Part shown: in pieces, positions 34,474-44,157 of the stretch | How the letters are laid out: each line of letters opens with the position of its first letter | How positions within the stretch are numbered: position 1 is the first letter of the stretch | Assembly (NCBI GenBank): GCA_945903265.1 | Contig: CAMDNQ010000015.1 | Coordinates: forward strand, 1-64,000 | Length of the DNA stretch: 64,000 nucleotides | Source: Candidatus Sulfopaludibacter sp. SbA3 | GTDB taxonomy: Bacteria; Acidobacteriota; Vicinamibacteria; Vicinamibacterales; UBA2999 | Direction of reading: 5' to 3' | The notes under the pieces: generated by a model | What the model was told of the DNA's origin: nothing | What the model saw: only the letters and a program-made list of their open reading frames with translations | Databases searched by the model: none | Position numbers and translations under genes: made by a program

Positions 34474-35245
34474 CGAGCGGTCCCGCGTCTCGCAGCTCGC
34501 CGAGCGTGATGGGGCGTGCATCCGGCGGCACGTCTACGGCGAATGCCGCGGGTGGGATGGCCACGTTGGTTTCGAGCTGCCCGACGGACGCCGTGAGGTC
34601 GACATCCACGGCGGGATTGACCGATCGGATGCGCACGTTCTCAGGAAAGTTGCCCTGCCCTGGCGCGTACTCGATCTGCCAGCCGGGACGCCGGCCGGCC
34701 CGCGGCTGCCAGGTCGTACCGCGGCGCTCCAGATATAAGGTCGCGTCGCCTGGCAGGTCGACGGCCAGCCAGCCGTTCTGGTGCAGGCGCCCCGCCGTGG
34801 GTTCGCCGCCCGACATCAGACAACCTGTCAGTACCGCCTGCAAGTCCGCTGGATTGAGGGAGATACCGGTGAGTGCGCCGAGGATGTCCTGCGGAGGCGT
34901 GTCGCGCAGCACGCGCTCGTCGCGCGGGAGCAGCAGCGTCCCGCTGCCGGCGCGCGCCGCCAGGATGAAAGCCGGCGGTCCGAAGGGCGCGACCCCTTCG
35001 AGGCGCAGCGACGCGGGCGGCTCGACGCCGACGATGGCGCGGCCGCGAATTCCGCGGCCGCCGGCGCGCCCCGACAGGCCGAGTTCCGCAGTCAGCGTCT
35101 TGACGCCGCTGCACGCGGCGGTCGCCGCCCGGTAGGTCTGAAGGAAATCCGGCGCGGGCGCGCCGGGATCGGTCGGGAGACGAAGAAGTCGGGGCGCGCA
35201 GCCGGCGACGCCCATGCACAGCAAGCACGCAAGAACAGACCGCAC
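34463..35245 (-). CDS. LolB-like/DUF4292 outer-membrane lipoprotein
   Basis: 260 residues. Signal peptide with lipobox GVAGC, then an extended beta-rich domain (LRLEGVAPFGPPAFILAAR, GWLAVDLPGDATLYLERRG) as in LolB/DUF4292 lipoproteins that handle lipids or lipoproteins at the outer membrane. In proteobacteria lolB also precedes ispE. Start GTG 35245 is one base after the TPR gene stop. The gene overlaps ispE. Confidence 0.82.
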   Translation of the reverse strand: MRSVLACLLCMGVAGCAPRLLRLPTDPGAPAPDFLQTYRAATAACSGVKTLTAELGLSGRAGGRGIRGRAIVGVEPPASLRLEGVAPFGPPAFILAARAGSGTLLLPRDERVLRDTPPQDILGALTGISLNPADLQAVLTGCLMSGGEPTAGRLHQNGWLAVDLPGDATLYLERRGTTWQPRAGRRPGWQIEYAPGQGNFPENVRIRSVNPAVDVDLTASVGQLETNVAIPPAAFAVDVPPDARPITLGELRDAGPLGGE

Positions 35246-35246
35246 G

Positions 35247-36644
35247 TCAGCGCTGGCGCGACTTCCCGTCGGCGATCTTTTTCTCGAGGACGGCCCGATC
35301 GATGCCGCCGTCGCCGTCCCGCGCGCGGGTCCACGCCGCCACCGCGTCCGCCCAGCGGCCGCGGCGCGCGAGGAGGTCGCCCAGGTGATCCTGCACTTCA
35401 GAATTGCGCGGCATCTGCGCGACCGCCTGCGAGAGAAACTTCTCGGCGGCATCGAGATCCCCGCGCTTGAAGTGCGCCCACCCGAGGCTGTCCAGGTACG
35501 CGCCGTTGCCGGGATCGAGCTCGAGCGCCCGCTCCAGCATCCGCACCGCCTCATCGAGCTGCCGTCCGCCCTGCGCCAGCATGTACGCCAGATGGTTCAG
35601 CACCTGCGCATTCGCCGGCTCGACCTCGAGCAGCTGCCGAAGGGTGCGCTCGGCGTCGGCCTCGCGGCCGGCATCCTTGTACAGGTCCGACAGCGCGATC
35701 TGGGTGGCGGAGTCGCGCGGAAAGGCCTTCGCCGTCGGCTCGAGCACCGCCAGCGCGCGCGCCGCGTCGCCGCCGTCGAAGAGCGCCCGGGCACGCAGCC
35801 GCGGAAATCGCAGATCGTCGCCGTGCTGGGCCTGCGCTTCAGCGGCGAGCGCCGCCGCGCGCTGGAAGTCGCGTGCGTTGAACAACGCGGCGATCCGGCG
35901 GAATTTAAGGGCGCGGTTCGTGGGTTCCACCGCGAGCGCCTTGGTGTAGCTCTCGACGGCTTCCTTCAGTTGCCCCGCCTGCTCCTGGTACTGCGCCAGC
36001 GTCGACGCCACGCGCGGTTCGTCATCGACGATGACCTCGAGCGTCTCGATCGCCTCCGCGAGATCCCCGTTGGCCGCGTACGCCTGCGACAGCGAGAGCC
36101 GCCCCTGCACCGATCCCGGGTTCTGGCTGAGGACCTTGTTGAGCGCGTCGACAGCTTTGCCCGCTTCGCCGGTGCGCAGATAGAGACGGCCGAGGGAGAA
36201 ATAGATCTCGATGCCCGCGGCCGGATCGCGCGTCACGCGCTCGAGATGCTCGATGGCCTGCCGGGCGGTGGCCTCGAACTGTGCGACGGGCGTGCGCGGC
36301 GTCATCGCGTCGACATTGGCCGCGTAGAGCAGGCCGAGCACGCGATGCGCCTCGAGGTTGTCCCGATCGAGCTTGAGGGCTCCAAGCGCGGCGTTTTCGG
36401 CTTCGGTCCGCCGGTTGCGGCGCAACTGGAACGATGCGATCTCCGCGCGAACTTCAGCTGACGCGGGGTCAGCGACGGCTGCCCGCTCGAGCGCTGCCAG
36501 CGCGCCAGGATGGTCTCCCAGGCCTTCCAGCCGGCGGGCCATCAGGAACTCGAAATAGGCGCCAGGATTCTGCGCCTCCGCGGCGAGCGGGGACATCGAC
36601 GCAATCACCACGGCGAGCATCACGAGGCGTCTGCGCACACTCAT
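35247..36644 (-). CDS. Exported TPR-repeat protein
   Basis: 465 residues. Signal peptide (about 1-24, ending AEAQ) then roughly ten to twelve tetratricopeptide repeats through to the C-terminus, for example EIYFSLGRLYLRTGEAGKAV and AYLDSLGWAHFKRGDLDAAE. Likely a periplasmic scaffold working with the LolB-like lipoprotein encoded one base downstream. ATG 36644 is chosen because the signal peptide starts there. Upstream open frame is not credible as it runs into the divergent Trm112-like gene. Confidence 0.87.
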   Translation of the reverse strand: MSVRRRLVMLAVVIASMSPLAAEAQNPGAYFEFLMARRLEGLGDHPGALAALERAAVADPASAEVRAEIASFQLRRNRRTEAENAALGALKLDRDNLEAHRVLGLLYAANVDAMTPRTPVAQFEATARQAIEHLERVTRDPAAGIEIYFSLGRLYLRTGEAGKAVDALNKVLSQNPGSVQGRLSLSQAYAANGDLAEAIETLEVIVDDEPRVASTLAQYQEQAGQLKEAVESYTKALAVEPTNRALKFRRIAALFNARDFQRAAALAAEAQAQHGDDLRFPRLRARALFDGGDAARALAVLEPTAKAFPRDSATQIALSDLYKDAGREADAERTLRQLLEVEPANAQVLNHLAYMLAQGGRQLDEAVRMLERALELDPGNGAYLDSLGWAHFKRGDLDAAEKFLSQAVAQMPRNSEVQDHLGDLLARRGRWADAVAAWTRARDGDGGIDRAVLEKKIADGKSRQR

Positions 36645-36671
36645 GGACGTAAAGGATATTATGAGGGACTC

Positions 36672-36845
36672 ATGCCCGTCGACTCCGAACTGCTCGAAAT
36701 CCTGGCGTGCCCGAACTGCAAAACGCCCGTCCGGCTGGTGAAGAACGGGGCCGCTTTGAAGTGCGACCAGTGCCACCGTGTCTATCCGATCAAGGACGAC
36801 ATCCCGGTGATGCTGATCGACGAGGCGACCATCGAACCCGAGTGA
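36672..36845 (+). CDS. Trm112 family small zinc protein
   Basis: 57 residues. LLEILACPNCKTPV and LKCDQCHRVYPIKDDIPVML give two CxxC pairs and the Trm112p core. Bacterial forms often sit in LPS or methyltransferase clusters. AGGG precedes ATG 36672 by four bases. Its stop overlaps the GTG of the heptosyltransferase gene (GTGA). First gene of the plus-strand LPS run. Confidence 0.9.
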   Translation: MPVDSELLEILACPNCKTPVRLVKNGAALKCDQCHRVYPIKDDIPVMLIDEATIEPE

Positions 36846-37924
36846 AGATCCTGCTGGTCCGGCTGCGCCTGCTGGGCGATGTCGTCTTCACGACACCGCT
36901 CCTGCGCGCGTTACGCCGGCAGTACCCCGACGCCCACCTGACCTACGTCGTCGAACCTGCCGCCGAGCCCGTCGTCCGGGACAATCCGCATCTGAATCGC
37001 GTCATCGTCGCGCCGCGCGGCCGCGGGATCGCGCGGCTCCGCAACGACGTGGTGCTCGCGCGGATGCTGCGCCACGAGCGTTTTGACGTGGCCATCGACC
37101 TGCACGGCGGGCCGCGTGGCGCGTGGCTGACGTGGGCGAGCGGGGCGCCGAGGCGAATCGGCTACACGACGGCCGGCAGGACCTGGATGTATACGCATCC
37201 GGTGCCGCGCCCGGCGGATCTGTCCGGCCGGCATTCAGTGCTCAAGCAGTGGGAACTGCTCGGACCGCTCGGCGCGGCGGCCTGCGATCCGGCGCGCGAT
37301 GCGGTAGAGATGCCGGAGGATGCCGGCGGCGCCGCGCGCGTCGCTGACAGACTGCGAGCGGCAGGCGTCCGCGACGACGATCCCCTCGTGCTCCTCCATG
37401 TCAGCGCGGGCAATCCGTTCCGGCGCTGGCCGCTCGAATCATTTGCCGCGCTCGTCTCACAGCTGGCCGCGCGCGATCCGAAGCGCCGCTTCGTGCTGAC
37501 AGCCGGTCCGTCGGACGCCGATGCGGCACAGCGGCTGGCCGATCGTATCCACGCCATCTCCGCCGCCCATGTGATACCGGGCACCTTTGATATCGCCGAA
37601 CTCCGCGCGCTGGCAGCGCGCGCGACGGTGTACATTGGCGGCGACAGCGGACCCATGCACATCGCGGCCACCACCGGAACACCCGTCGTCGGACTGTTCG
37701 GCCCTACCCTCGCCGAGCGGTCGCTGCCCTGGCGCAGTCCCCGCCTGTTCGCGGAGGCCGTCGACGCCGGGCCGCTGCCGTGCCGTCCATGCCGGCAGCG
37801 GACGTGCGAGCCCGGCGACTTCAGGTGTCTCACCGGCATCACGCCTGAGCGCGTGGCCGCGGCGGCGGAACGCGCGTTTGCGGCCGCAGGCCGATTGACG
37901 CGGCCGGAGGCGATGCACGCATGA
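36842..37924 (+). CDS. Glycosyltransferase family 9, heptosyltransferase-like
   Basis: 360 residues from GTG 36842. Two Rossmann domains of the GT-B fold: ILLVRLRLLGDVVFTTPLL at the N-terminus, then VLLHVSAGNPFRRWP and YIGGDSGPMHIAATTGTPVVGLFGP for the ADP-heptose-binding half, as in WaaC/WaaF. It transfers heptose or a similar sugar to the LPS inner core at the inner membrane. Flanked by an O-antigen ligase and a heptose kinase, consistent with this job. Confidence 0.9.
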   Translation: MKILLVRLRLLGDVVFTTPLLRALRRQYPDAHLTYVVEPAAEPVVRDNPHLNRVIVAPRGRGIARLRNDVVLARMLRHERFDVAIDLHGGPRGAWLTWASGAPRRIGYTTAGRTWMYTHPVPRPADLSGRHSVLKQWELLGPLGAAACDPARDAVEMPEDAGGAARVADRLRAAGVRDDDPLVLLHVSAGNPFRRWPLESFAALVSQLAARDPKRRFVLTAGPSDADAAQRLADRIHAISAAHVIPGTFDIAELRALAARATVYIGGDSGPMHIAATTGTPVVGLFGPTLAERSLPWRSPRLFAEAVDAGPLPCRPCRQRTCEPGDFRCLTGITPERVAAAAERAFAAAGRLTRPEAMHA

Positions 37925-39111
37925 GCACCGCTACGATGAGCGTCTCGCAGCAGAAAGCGATGCCCGCGGCCGATCGCATCGTCCTGGTTCTGCTGCTTGG
38001 CTTCGTGGCCGCGCTGCAGGTCTCGATTGCGCTGGCCAACATCCTGCTCGTCGCCACGCTGCTTGGATGGGCCGGCCTGTGCATCCGGGATCGCACGCTC
38101 CCGTCGGCTCCAGCCTGTTTCGCCGCGCTGGGCGCCTATGTGGTGTTGACGCTGGTGGCCTCGGCATTTTCTGTCGACCCCGCCGAGAGCTTCATCGACA
38201 GCCGCCAGCTTCTGCTGTTCCTTGTCGTGCCCGCGGTGTACGACCTGGCACGTGGCAGCCGCGCATCCACGGTCGCGGACGTGATTATTTCCGTCGGCGC
38301 CGTGAGCGCAGCCTTCGGCATCATCCAGTACGGGGTACTCCACTACGACAATCTCGGACAGCGTCCGCAGGGCGCGCTGACCCACTACATGACCTACTCG
38401 GGGGTGCTGATGCTCGTCATCTGCACCGCCGCGGCCCGACTGATCTTCGGATCGCGCGATCGCATCTGGCCCGCGCTCGTGATGCCGGCGCTCGTGATCG
38501 CCCTGGCGCTCACCTTCACCCGTAATGCGTGGATCGGGGCCTGCGCGGCCGTCGGCATCTTGTTCGTCCTCAAGGATTTCCGGTTGAGCGCGCTCCTGCC
38601 GGTCATTCTGGCCGCGCTGTTCGTGGCGGCGCCGCAGGGACTTCTCGACCGGCTCACCTCCACCTTTAACGCGCAGGATCCGGCAAACCAGGACCGGTTC
38701 GCGATGATCGAGATCGGCGCGCGGATCGTCCGCGATCATCCGCTGACCGGCGTCGGCCCGAACATGGTCCCCCGCGTATACGCCGACTACCGGCCCGACT
38801 ACGCGGTCAACGACGTCAACCCGCACCTGCACAACGTGCCGCTGCAGATCGCAGCGGAGCGTGGGCTGCCGGCGGTGGTCGTCTGGCTCTGGTTCCTGGG
38901 CGCGCTGGCGGTGGCGCTCTTCCGGATGTTCCGGCAGAGACGGGAACGGGTGCTCGCCGCCGCGGCGCTCGCCTCCGTCGTCGCCATGTTTGGCGCGGGG
39001 CTGTTCGAGTACAACTTCGGCGATTCCGAGTTCCTGATGCTCTTTCTGGTGCTGGTCACGCTCCCCTTCGCCGCCGGACGCGGTGACGATGCTGCCTCCG
39101 ATCGCCCGTGA
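37921..39111 (+). CDS. O-antigen ligase/polymerase family membrane protein
   Basis: 396 residues, about ten membrane helices and a large extracytoplasmic loop with HPLTGVGPNMVPRVY and HLHNVPLQIAAERGLPAV, the Wzy_C/WaaL signature. It attaches or polymerises O-antigen on the periplasmic side. ATG 37921 overlaps the glycosyltransferase stop (ATGA). The stop overlaps the heptose kinase start by about 23 bases. Confidence 0.88.
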   Translation: MSTATMSVSQQKAMPAADRIVLVLLLGFVAALQVSIALANILLVATLLGWAGLCIRDRTLPSAPACFAALGAYVVLTLVASAFSVDPAESFIDSRQLLLFLVVPAVYDLARGSRASTVADVIISVGAVSAAFGIIQYGVLHYDNLGQRPQGALTHYMTYSGVLMLVICTAAARLIFGSRDRIWPALVMPALVIALALTFTRNAWIGACAAVGILFVLKDFRLSALLPVILAALFVAAPQGLLDRLTSTFNAQDPANQDRFAMIEIGARIVRDHPLTGVGPNMVPRVYADYRPDYAVNDVNPHLHNVPLQIAAERGLPAVVVWLWFLGALAVALFRMFRQRRERVLAAAALASVVAMFGAGLFEYNFGDSEFLMLFLVLVTLPFAAGRGDDAASDRP

Positions 39112-40087
39112 TCGCGCGCTCGCGCTCGCGCGGGCGATGGCCGGCTCCCGCCTGCTCGTCATCGGCGACGCGATGCTGGACAAATTCATCGCCGGCCGGG
39201 TAACCCGGATTTCTCCAGAGGCGCCCGTTCCCGTCGTGACGTTCGGGCATGAGAGCTATCGAATCGGCGGAGCCGCCAACGTGGCCAACAACGTCGCCGC
39301 ACTCGGCGGAGGCGCCACGCTGATCGCGGTCACGGGCCAGGACGATGCGGCCGCGACGCTGGCCCAGGCGTGCCGCGAAGCAGGCGTATCCCCCGCGTTT
39401 ATCGGCGATCCGGCGCGCCCGACGACCACAAAGGTGCGCATCGTCACCGAGCGCAACCAGCAGGTCGCGCGTGTCGACTATGAGAGCGAGGTTGACGTTG
39501 CCGGCGACGTCGAGCGGCGCATCATCGCGGCGGTCCAGCAGCATGCCGCCGACGCGTCGGCCATCGTGGTGTCCGACTATCTAAAGGGAACGATTACCGA
39601 GCGCGTGATGCAAGCCGCCGTGGAAGCAGGACACGCGAAGAAGATCCCGATCCTGGTCGACCCGAAAATCCCCCATATCGACTACTACCGCGGCGCGACG
39701 ATCGTGACGCCCAACCATCACGAAGCTGAAATCGCGACCAACATGCGGGTGCGTACCGACGACGATGCGCGCCTGGCAGCACGGGCCTTCCGCGAGCGCG
39801 CCGCGTGTCACGCCGTGCTGATGACGCGCGGAGACCAGGGCATGTGGCTGCTGGGCGAAGGCGTCGAGGATTCGCTGCCTGCGGCGGCGCGGGAAGTGGC
39901 CGATGTCACGGGCGCCGGCGACACCGTGATCGCGACGATGGCGCTGGCGCTGGCGGCCGGGGCGACGCTCGTGGAAGCCGCCCGCCTGGCCAACGAAGCC
40001 GCCGGCCTGGCAGTGGCCAAGTTCGGTCCCGCCGTCGTGTCTCCCGCCGAACTGCTTCGCGCGCTCGAAGCGTCAGCGCACGCCTGA
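39089..40087 (+). CDS. rfaE1: RfaE1-type heptose-7-phosphate kinase (PfkB family)
   Basis: 332 residues. RfaE domain I: LLVIGDAMLDKFIAGRVTRISPEAPVPV, GGAANVANNVAALGG, and the PfkB signature DVTGAGDTVIA. Phosphorylates D-glycero-beta-D-manno-heptose 7-phosphate in ADP-heptose synthesis. The cytidylyltransferase-like RfaE2 domain is absent here, so it must be encoded elsewhere. GTG 39083 is an alternative start. It completes a heptose/LPS set with the upstream glycosyltransferase, and overlaps the convergent gene by 15 bases. Confidence 0.9.
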   Translation: MLPPIARDRALALARAMAGSRLLVIGDAMLDKFIAGRVTRISPEAPVPVVTFGHESYRIGGAANVANNVAALGGGATLIAVTGQDDAAATLAQACREAGVSPAFIGDPARPTTTKVRIVTERNQQVARVDYESEVDVAGDVERRIIAAVQQHAADASAIVVSDYLKGTITERVMQAAVEAGHAKKIPILVDPKIPHIDYYRGATIVTPNHHEAEIATNMRVRTDDDARLAARAFRERAACHAVLMTRGDQGMWLLGEGVEDSLPAAAREVADVTGAGDTVIATMALALAAGATLVEAARLANEAAGLAVAKFGPAVVSPAELLRALEASAHA

Positions 40088-40840
40088 CTCGTAGACCACC
40101 TCGCCGCCGACAATCGTGTAGGCGACTGACTGCTGGATCTGCTCGGCGGTCCTTCCGGCCATTTCTGCGCTCAGCACCGTAATATCGGCCAGCTTCCCCA
40201 CCGACAAGGTCCCGACGAGATCGCGATCCAGCACGTCGTCGCCTCCATCCAGCAGCACGCTGAGGCGGTGGTCGCCGTAGCCTTTCATCGCGATCCGTTC
40301 CACGTCCTCCGGAGGCATCGCGAGCGTGGCGCGCTGCAGCGTGATCCAGAGCCGCGTCTTGAGCGTGCCGGCGTCAATCAGCCGTTTCATGTCCTCGACG
40401 GCATCCGGAGTCGCGTCGAGTACACGAAAGCTGGTCACGCCCCGCGCACTCGCCGCCCGATCGGCCGCCTGGATCCTCTGACGGACGTCCACCGCGTTTC
40501 CGGATGCGGCGCCGCCAAGCGCGAGGAAGTCGCCCGGCCCCACGATGAATCCGCGCGTCGCCACGAGGCCGTCCTCGAGATCGATGACGCGAGTCCACCA
40601 GCCCTGGTGATCGTCAACGTCATCATCGAACCCGACCGCGATGATGCGCCCGCCACGGGCAGCGAGCGCCTGCGCTTCGGGCATCGACGTATCAAACGTC
40701 AGGATGCGGCCGCGGATGATGAGATCCGCGCGCGATCGCTGCGCGCGGACCCAGAAGAAGGCCAGTGCCCCGAGCGCGGCCATGATGGCGAGCGTCGCGG
40801 CAACGAGGGCGAGAGCACGGAGCAATCGCGTGCGTGTCAT
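40073..40840 (-). CDS. Shortened amidohydrolase-like protein lacking metal-binding residues
   Basis: 255 residues. An N-terminal membrane helix (about 8-32) precedes ADLIIRGRILTFD, the start of the composite domain of YtcJ-like amidohydrolases. The C-terminus (GTLSVGKLADITVLSAEMAG) is also typical. The catalytic barrel between them is mostly missing, and the usual PGxxDxHxH strand reads GFIVGPGDFLALG, with no histidines. Related full-length enzymes are over 500 residues. This is either an internally deleted relic or a pseudoenzyme kept for another purpose. No frameshift is visible. Confidence 0.8.
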   Translation of the reverse strand: MTRTRLLRALALVAATLAIMAALGALAFFWVRAQRSRADLIIRGRILTFDTSMPEAQALAARGGRIIAVGFDDDVDDHQGWWTRVIDLEDGLVATRGFIVGPGDFLALGGAASGNAVDVRQRIQAADRAASARGVTSFRVLDATPDAVEDMKRLIDAGTLKTRLWITLQRATLAMPPEDVERIAMKGYGDHRLSVLLDGGDDVLDRDLVGTLSVGKLADITVLSAEMAGRTAEQIQQSVAYTIVGGEVVYESGVR

Positions 40841-40896
40841 AACGTCAGCCCGGCAGGTCCGCCTTCGCGCAGCATCTGGTGCTCGGCGGAGCCGCC

Positions 40897-42102
40897 CTAC
40901 TTGATTGTGGCTCCCGCGAGCTGCGCCACTCCGCCCAGCGTGGTCTGGGCGGCGTTGAGCCCCAGCAGGAAGTCCTTCTCGGTAAAGGTCGCATACATGT
41001 CGGTCGGCTGGTGCCAGTGGGGGTCCCATCCGGCCCCGATATGCATCCCGCGCTCGTTCTCCCGCAGGCTGATGGCGGGCACCAGATCCATGAACGGCGT
41101 TGAATCGGTGTTCGTCATGTGATGACCGACCGCAGCCGGATAGTCGGTGGCGTACTTTTCATTCGCCTCGCGAAAGAAGAACGCCAGCTTCATGGCGTCG
41201 TCCGCGCGCTTCGCCGTCGACTGGAACTCGATGTTGACGTCGGCTTCAGGACGCTGCACGGCGCTCACGGTGCCGTCGGGGCCCGGCATCCCGTGGTCGA
41301 ACATCATCATGTCGTGCTGGATCATGCCGAGCCATCGCGGCTCCGGGAAGCGTCCGGATCCCGCGGGGTCTTCCCGGCCCTGCAGCGGCGCACGGTCGCG
41401 GACATATGACGTCGCGCCTACCAAGCCGCCCTCTTCGCTGTTCCAGAGCGCGAAACGGATCGACCGCTCGGTCTGCACGTCAGGCGCGCTGAAGATGCGA
41501 GCCAGTTCCATCACGAGCGCGGTGCCGGAACCGTTGTCGTTCGCGGCCTGCCCAAAGCCACGGCCATCCATGTGGGCACCGACGATATACATCTCGTCGG
41601 GTCGCGTCGTCCCGATCTTGGTGCAGTACACCTGCTCGCGCGGGCCGGGCACCGATACCTGGCTATTGAGGGCCCGCAGCGCCTCGTCAGGCTGGCGGCC
41701 CGCGTCGTTGTTTGCGTCCGCCCGCCGCGTCATGCCGCGAAGGCGCGATCCGCCGACAGCCCGGCGCACTTCGCCGCTCGCGATCAGGGGATTTGGCGGA
41801 GCGGCGGCTGGCGTGGCGGCCAGCGCCGGAGGCGGCTTCACATACTGGTGCCGTTGCGGCGTGCATCCATAGCTCTCGAGCTGCGCTTCAATCCAGTCGA
41901 TGGCCGCACGGTTGCGGTCCGTGCCCTCGAGGCGGTCGCCGAACTGGGTCAGCCCCTTGATGGTGGCTTTGTACCGTTCGAGATCCAGACGGCTCACCAG
42001 CACACTCGCCGGGTCGACGACGGGGGCGGTCTGAGCCGACGTCCCTACGCCGATCGCCAGATGGGCAACGCAGGCGGCCAGGACAATGCGTGGACGGGTC
42101 AT
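40897..42102 (-). CDS. M28 family zinc peptidase, exported
   Basis: 401 residues. Signal peptide (1-~22, GVGTSAQ). Zinc-site segments of M28 aminopeptidases: [19 protein letters not shown] (His, Asp), NSEEGGLVG (Glu-Glu) and later [10 protein letters not shown]; a late histidine is in [10 protein letters not shown] Pro/Ala-rich, then Arg-rich, stretch (about 95-140) separates the N-terminal part from the catalytic core. ATG 42102 lies one base after the purH stop. Confidence 0.88.
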   Translation of the reverse strand: MTRPRIVLAACVAHLAIGVGTSAQTAPVVDPASVLVSRLDLERYKATIKGLTQFGDRLEGTDRNRAAIDWIEAQLESYGCTPQRHQYVKPPPALAATPAAAPPNPLIASGEVRRAVGGSRLRGMTRRADANNDAGRQPDEALRALNSQVSVPGPREQVYCTKIGTTRPDEMYIVGAHMDGRGFGQAANDNGSGTALVMELARIFSAPDVQTERSIRFALWNSEEGGLVGATSYVRDRAPLQGREDPAGSGRFPEPRWLGMIQHDMMMFDHGMPGPDGTVSAVQRPEADVNIEFQSTAKRADDAMKLAFFFREANEKYATDYPAAVGHHMTNTDSTPFMDLVPAISLRENERGMHIGAGWDPHWHQPTDMYATFTEKDFLLGLNAAQTTLGGVAQLAGATIK

Positions 42103-42103
42103 G

Positions 42104-43696
42104 TCAGTGGCGGAAGTGTCGCTGTCCCGTGAACACCATTGCAAGTCCATGCTCGTCGGCGGCGGTGATGACTTCCGGGTCGCGCACCGAGCCGCCAGGC
42201 TGAATCACGGCGGTGGATCCCGCCTCCGCGACCGCGTCAAGGCCGTCGCGGAACGGAAAGAACGCATCCGACGCTGCCGCGGACCCGATGAGGAGCCCGG
42301 CGCGGACGGTGTCGGCCTTCATCCGTGCCACACGGACGGCATCAACGCGGCTCATCTGACCGGCGCCAATCGCCAGCGTGCGGTCGGCGGCGGTGAAGAT
42401 GACGGTATTGGATTTGACGTGGGCGCAGATACGCCACGCGAATCGAAGCGCCTGCCACTCGTCAGCCGTCGGCTGCCGCTTCGTGACGACTTTCAGCGTG
42501 TCGACGGGCCACGACGTGTGCGCTTCGCGGACCACGTCGCGGTCCTGCACCAGGACGCCTCCCACAATGGAGCGAAGCTCCACATCGCTGGCCGCGTCAC
42601 CGGGTGGCCCGGCAGGAACGACCACCCGCATGTTGGCCTTCGTCGCGAGGATCGCCCTCGCGTCGTCGTCGACCGACGGCGCCGTGACTGCTTCGATGAA
42701 TGTCGACACGATGGCCTTCGCCGTCGCCGCGTCGATCGGGCGATTGAGACCCACGATCCCCCCGAACGCGGCCAGGGAATCGGCGTCGCGGGCGCGCATG
42801 TACGCATCGGCCGCGTCGCGACCTGTTGCGGCTCCGCAGGGATTGGTGTGCTTGATCACAACCGCGGCTGGCTCCGAAAACTCCATCGCAATTCTCGCGG
42901 CGGCGTCGAGATCCAGCAGATTCGTGTACGAGAGCTCCTTGCCCTGCAGGACAGCGAAACCGGGATGCGTGCCGAAGCCCTCGTACAACGCGGCCCGCTG
43001 ATGGGGATTCTCACCGTATCGCAGATCGCGCACCTTCCGGAGCTCGACCGGCAACGTGGACGGCAATCCGCTGCTCGCCTGCCGCGTGAACCCGCCGCTG
43101 CCCGACACGCCGCTGGAGACGACGGTCCGCAGCGTCGAGGCAATGGCGGTGTCGTACTGGCCGGTGTGCGCGAACGCTTTTCGTGCGAGCTCGAACCGGA
43201 ACTCGCGCGACGGGCCGTCATGGCGATCGAGCTGCGCGAGGACATCGGGATAATCTCCCGGCGAGACGACCACCAGGACGCCGTCGAAATTCTTCGCCGC
43301 CGCGCGCACCATGCTGGGACCGCCGATGTCGATTTCCTCGATCAGCGCATCGAAGGGTGTGTCGGGATTCGAGGCGGCGTGCACAAATGGATACAGATTC
43401 ACGATGACGAGATCGATCAGCGTGATGCCGTGCGCCTTCGCAGACGCGAGATCGTCGGGCCGATCGCGGCGCGCGAGGATGCCGCCGTGCACCAGCGGGT
43501 GCAGCGTCTTCACGCGGCCGTCCATCATCTCTGGAAAACCGGTGACATCCGCAATCGCCGTGACGGGAAGACCCGCCTGCTGCAGCGTACGCGCGGTTCC
43601 GCCGGTCGATACGAGATCGAATCCGCGTTCGACGAGCCCCCGCGCAAATTCGACGAGGCCGGATTTGTCGGACACACTCAATAAGGCTCTCGGCAT
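42104..43696 (-). CDS. purH: Bifunctional AICAR transformylase/IMP cyclohydrolase
   Basis: 530 residues; last two steps of IMP synthesis. The N-terminal MGS-like cyclohydrolase domain begins [18 protein letters not shown] and contains STGGTART; the C-terminal transformylase domain contains [15 protein letters not shown] and [10 protein letters not shown]. Length is standard. Divergent from cspA across a 153-base gap. Confidence 0.97.
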   Translation of the reverse strand: MPRALLSVSDKSGLVEFARGLVERGFDLVSTGGTARTLQQAGLPVTAIADVTGFPEMMDGRVKTLHPLVHGGILARRDRPDDLASAKAHGITLIDLVIVNLYPFVHAASNPDTPFDALIEEIDIGGPSMVRAAAKNFDGVLVVVSPGDYPDVLAQLDRHDGPSREFRFELARKAFAHTGQYDTAIASTLRTVVSSGVSGSGGFTRQASSGLPSTLPVELRKVRDLRYGENPHQRAALYEGFGTHPGFAVLQGKELSYTNLLDLDAAARIAMEFSEPAAVVIKHTNPCGAATGRDAADAYMRARDADSLAAFGGIVGLNRPIDAATAKAIVSTFIEAVTAPSVDDDARAILATKANMRVVVPAGPPGDAASDVELRSIVGGVLVQDRDVVREAHTSWPVDTLKVVTKRQPTADEWQALRFAWRICAHVKSNTVIFTAADRTLAIGAGQMSRVDAVRVARMKADTVRAGLLIGSAAASDAFFPFRDGLDAVAEAGSTAVIQPGGSVRDPEVITAADEHGLAMVFTGQRHFRH

Positions 43697-43710
43697 TCAG
43701 CTCCAGTCGC

Positions 43711-43739
43711 TTGACACGATCTTTTGAAGCGCTTAGGAT
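43711..43739 (+). promoter_or_regulatory. Sigma-70 promoter for the cspA transcript
   Basis: TTGACA (43711-43716), exactly consensus, and TAGGAT (43734-43739) with a 17-base spacer. Transcription should begin near 43746, leaving a leader of about 100 bases before cspA. Confidence 0.75.
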
Positions 43740-43748
43740 ACGCGCTGC

Positions 43749-43809
43749 GTGAAGGGGTGTCCCCCGAACGTTGAAGTCGAGGCCGCGTAAGCACTCGCGG
43801 TCTTTTTTT
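43749..43809 (+). promoter_or_regulatory. cspA leader with intrinsic terminator/attenuator (possible short leader ORF)
   Basis: AGGCCGCG (43780-43787), loop TAAGCACT, CGCGGTCT (43796-43803) form an eight-pair stem with one G-U, followed by a run of seven T (43803-43809). This is a good rho-independent terminator placed between the promoter and cspA. A smaller GGGG/CCCC hairpin precedes it. From GTG 43749 a 13-codon frame ends with TAA at 43788-43790, inside the terminator loop. Its translation is speculative. The leader could attenuate cspA or yield a ~64-base RNA. Confidence 0.55.
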
Positions 43810-43849
43810 GTGTCTCGACGCTCAGTTTTCGAGCAAGGGAAGAAGAACG

Positions 43850-44056
43850 ATGCGTATAACAGGCAAGGTCAAGTGGTTCAATAACGCCAAGGGCTACGGG
43901 TTCATTGAGCGCGAGGGTGGCAGCGACGTGTTCGTCCACTACTCCGCGATCACCGGCAACGGCTTCCGGTCTCTGGATGAGGGTCAGGCGGTCGAATTCG
44001 AGATCGTCGACGGCCCCAAGGGTCCGCAGGCCGGAAACGTCACCAAGCCAGCGTAG
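43850..44056 (+). CDS. cspA: Cold shock protein
   Basis: 68-residue single CSD protein with both RNP motifs, GYGFIE (17-22) and VFVHYSAI (28-35), and the N-terminal KVKWFNN. It binds single-stranded RNA and melts structure. AAGGGAAGAAG precedes ATG 43850. A long structured leader is typical of temperature-controlled csp genes. Followed by a strong GC hairpin. Confidence 0.96.
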   Translation: MRITGKVKWFNNAKGYGFIEREGGSDVFVHYSAITGNGFRSLDEGQAVEFEIVDGPKGPQAGNVTKPA

Positions 44057-44072
44057 AGCCACTTCACGACCT

Positions 44073-44099
44073 GCCCGGCGCCGTGCGACGGCGCCGGGC
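44073..44099. terminator. GC hairpin after cspA
   Basis: GCCCGGCGCCG and its perfect 11-base complement around the loop TGCGA. No T-run follows on either strand, so it is an incomplete intrinsic terminator, more likely an RNA-stabilising or rho-assisted end. It could serve both cspA and the convergent MXAN_5187-like gene. Confidence 0.55.
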
Positions 44100-44157
44100 C
44101 TACCGCATCCGACTCCCCCATTCACACCCGCTTTCAAAGCCGTTTTCAAAGCCGCCT

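Noticed and set aside
37162-39189. 675-codon minus-strand frame opposite the LPS genes
   Set aside because: Antisense to the GT9 and O-antigen ligase genes; repetitive charged composition, no domain.
43711-43849. A known riboswitch upstream of cspA
   Set aside because: No recognisable aptamer consensus; only a promoter, small hairpins and a terminator are supported.
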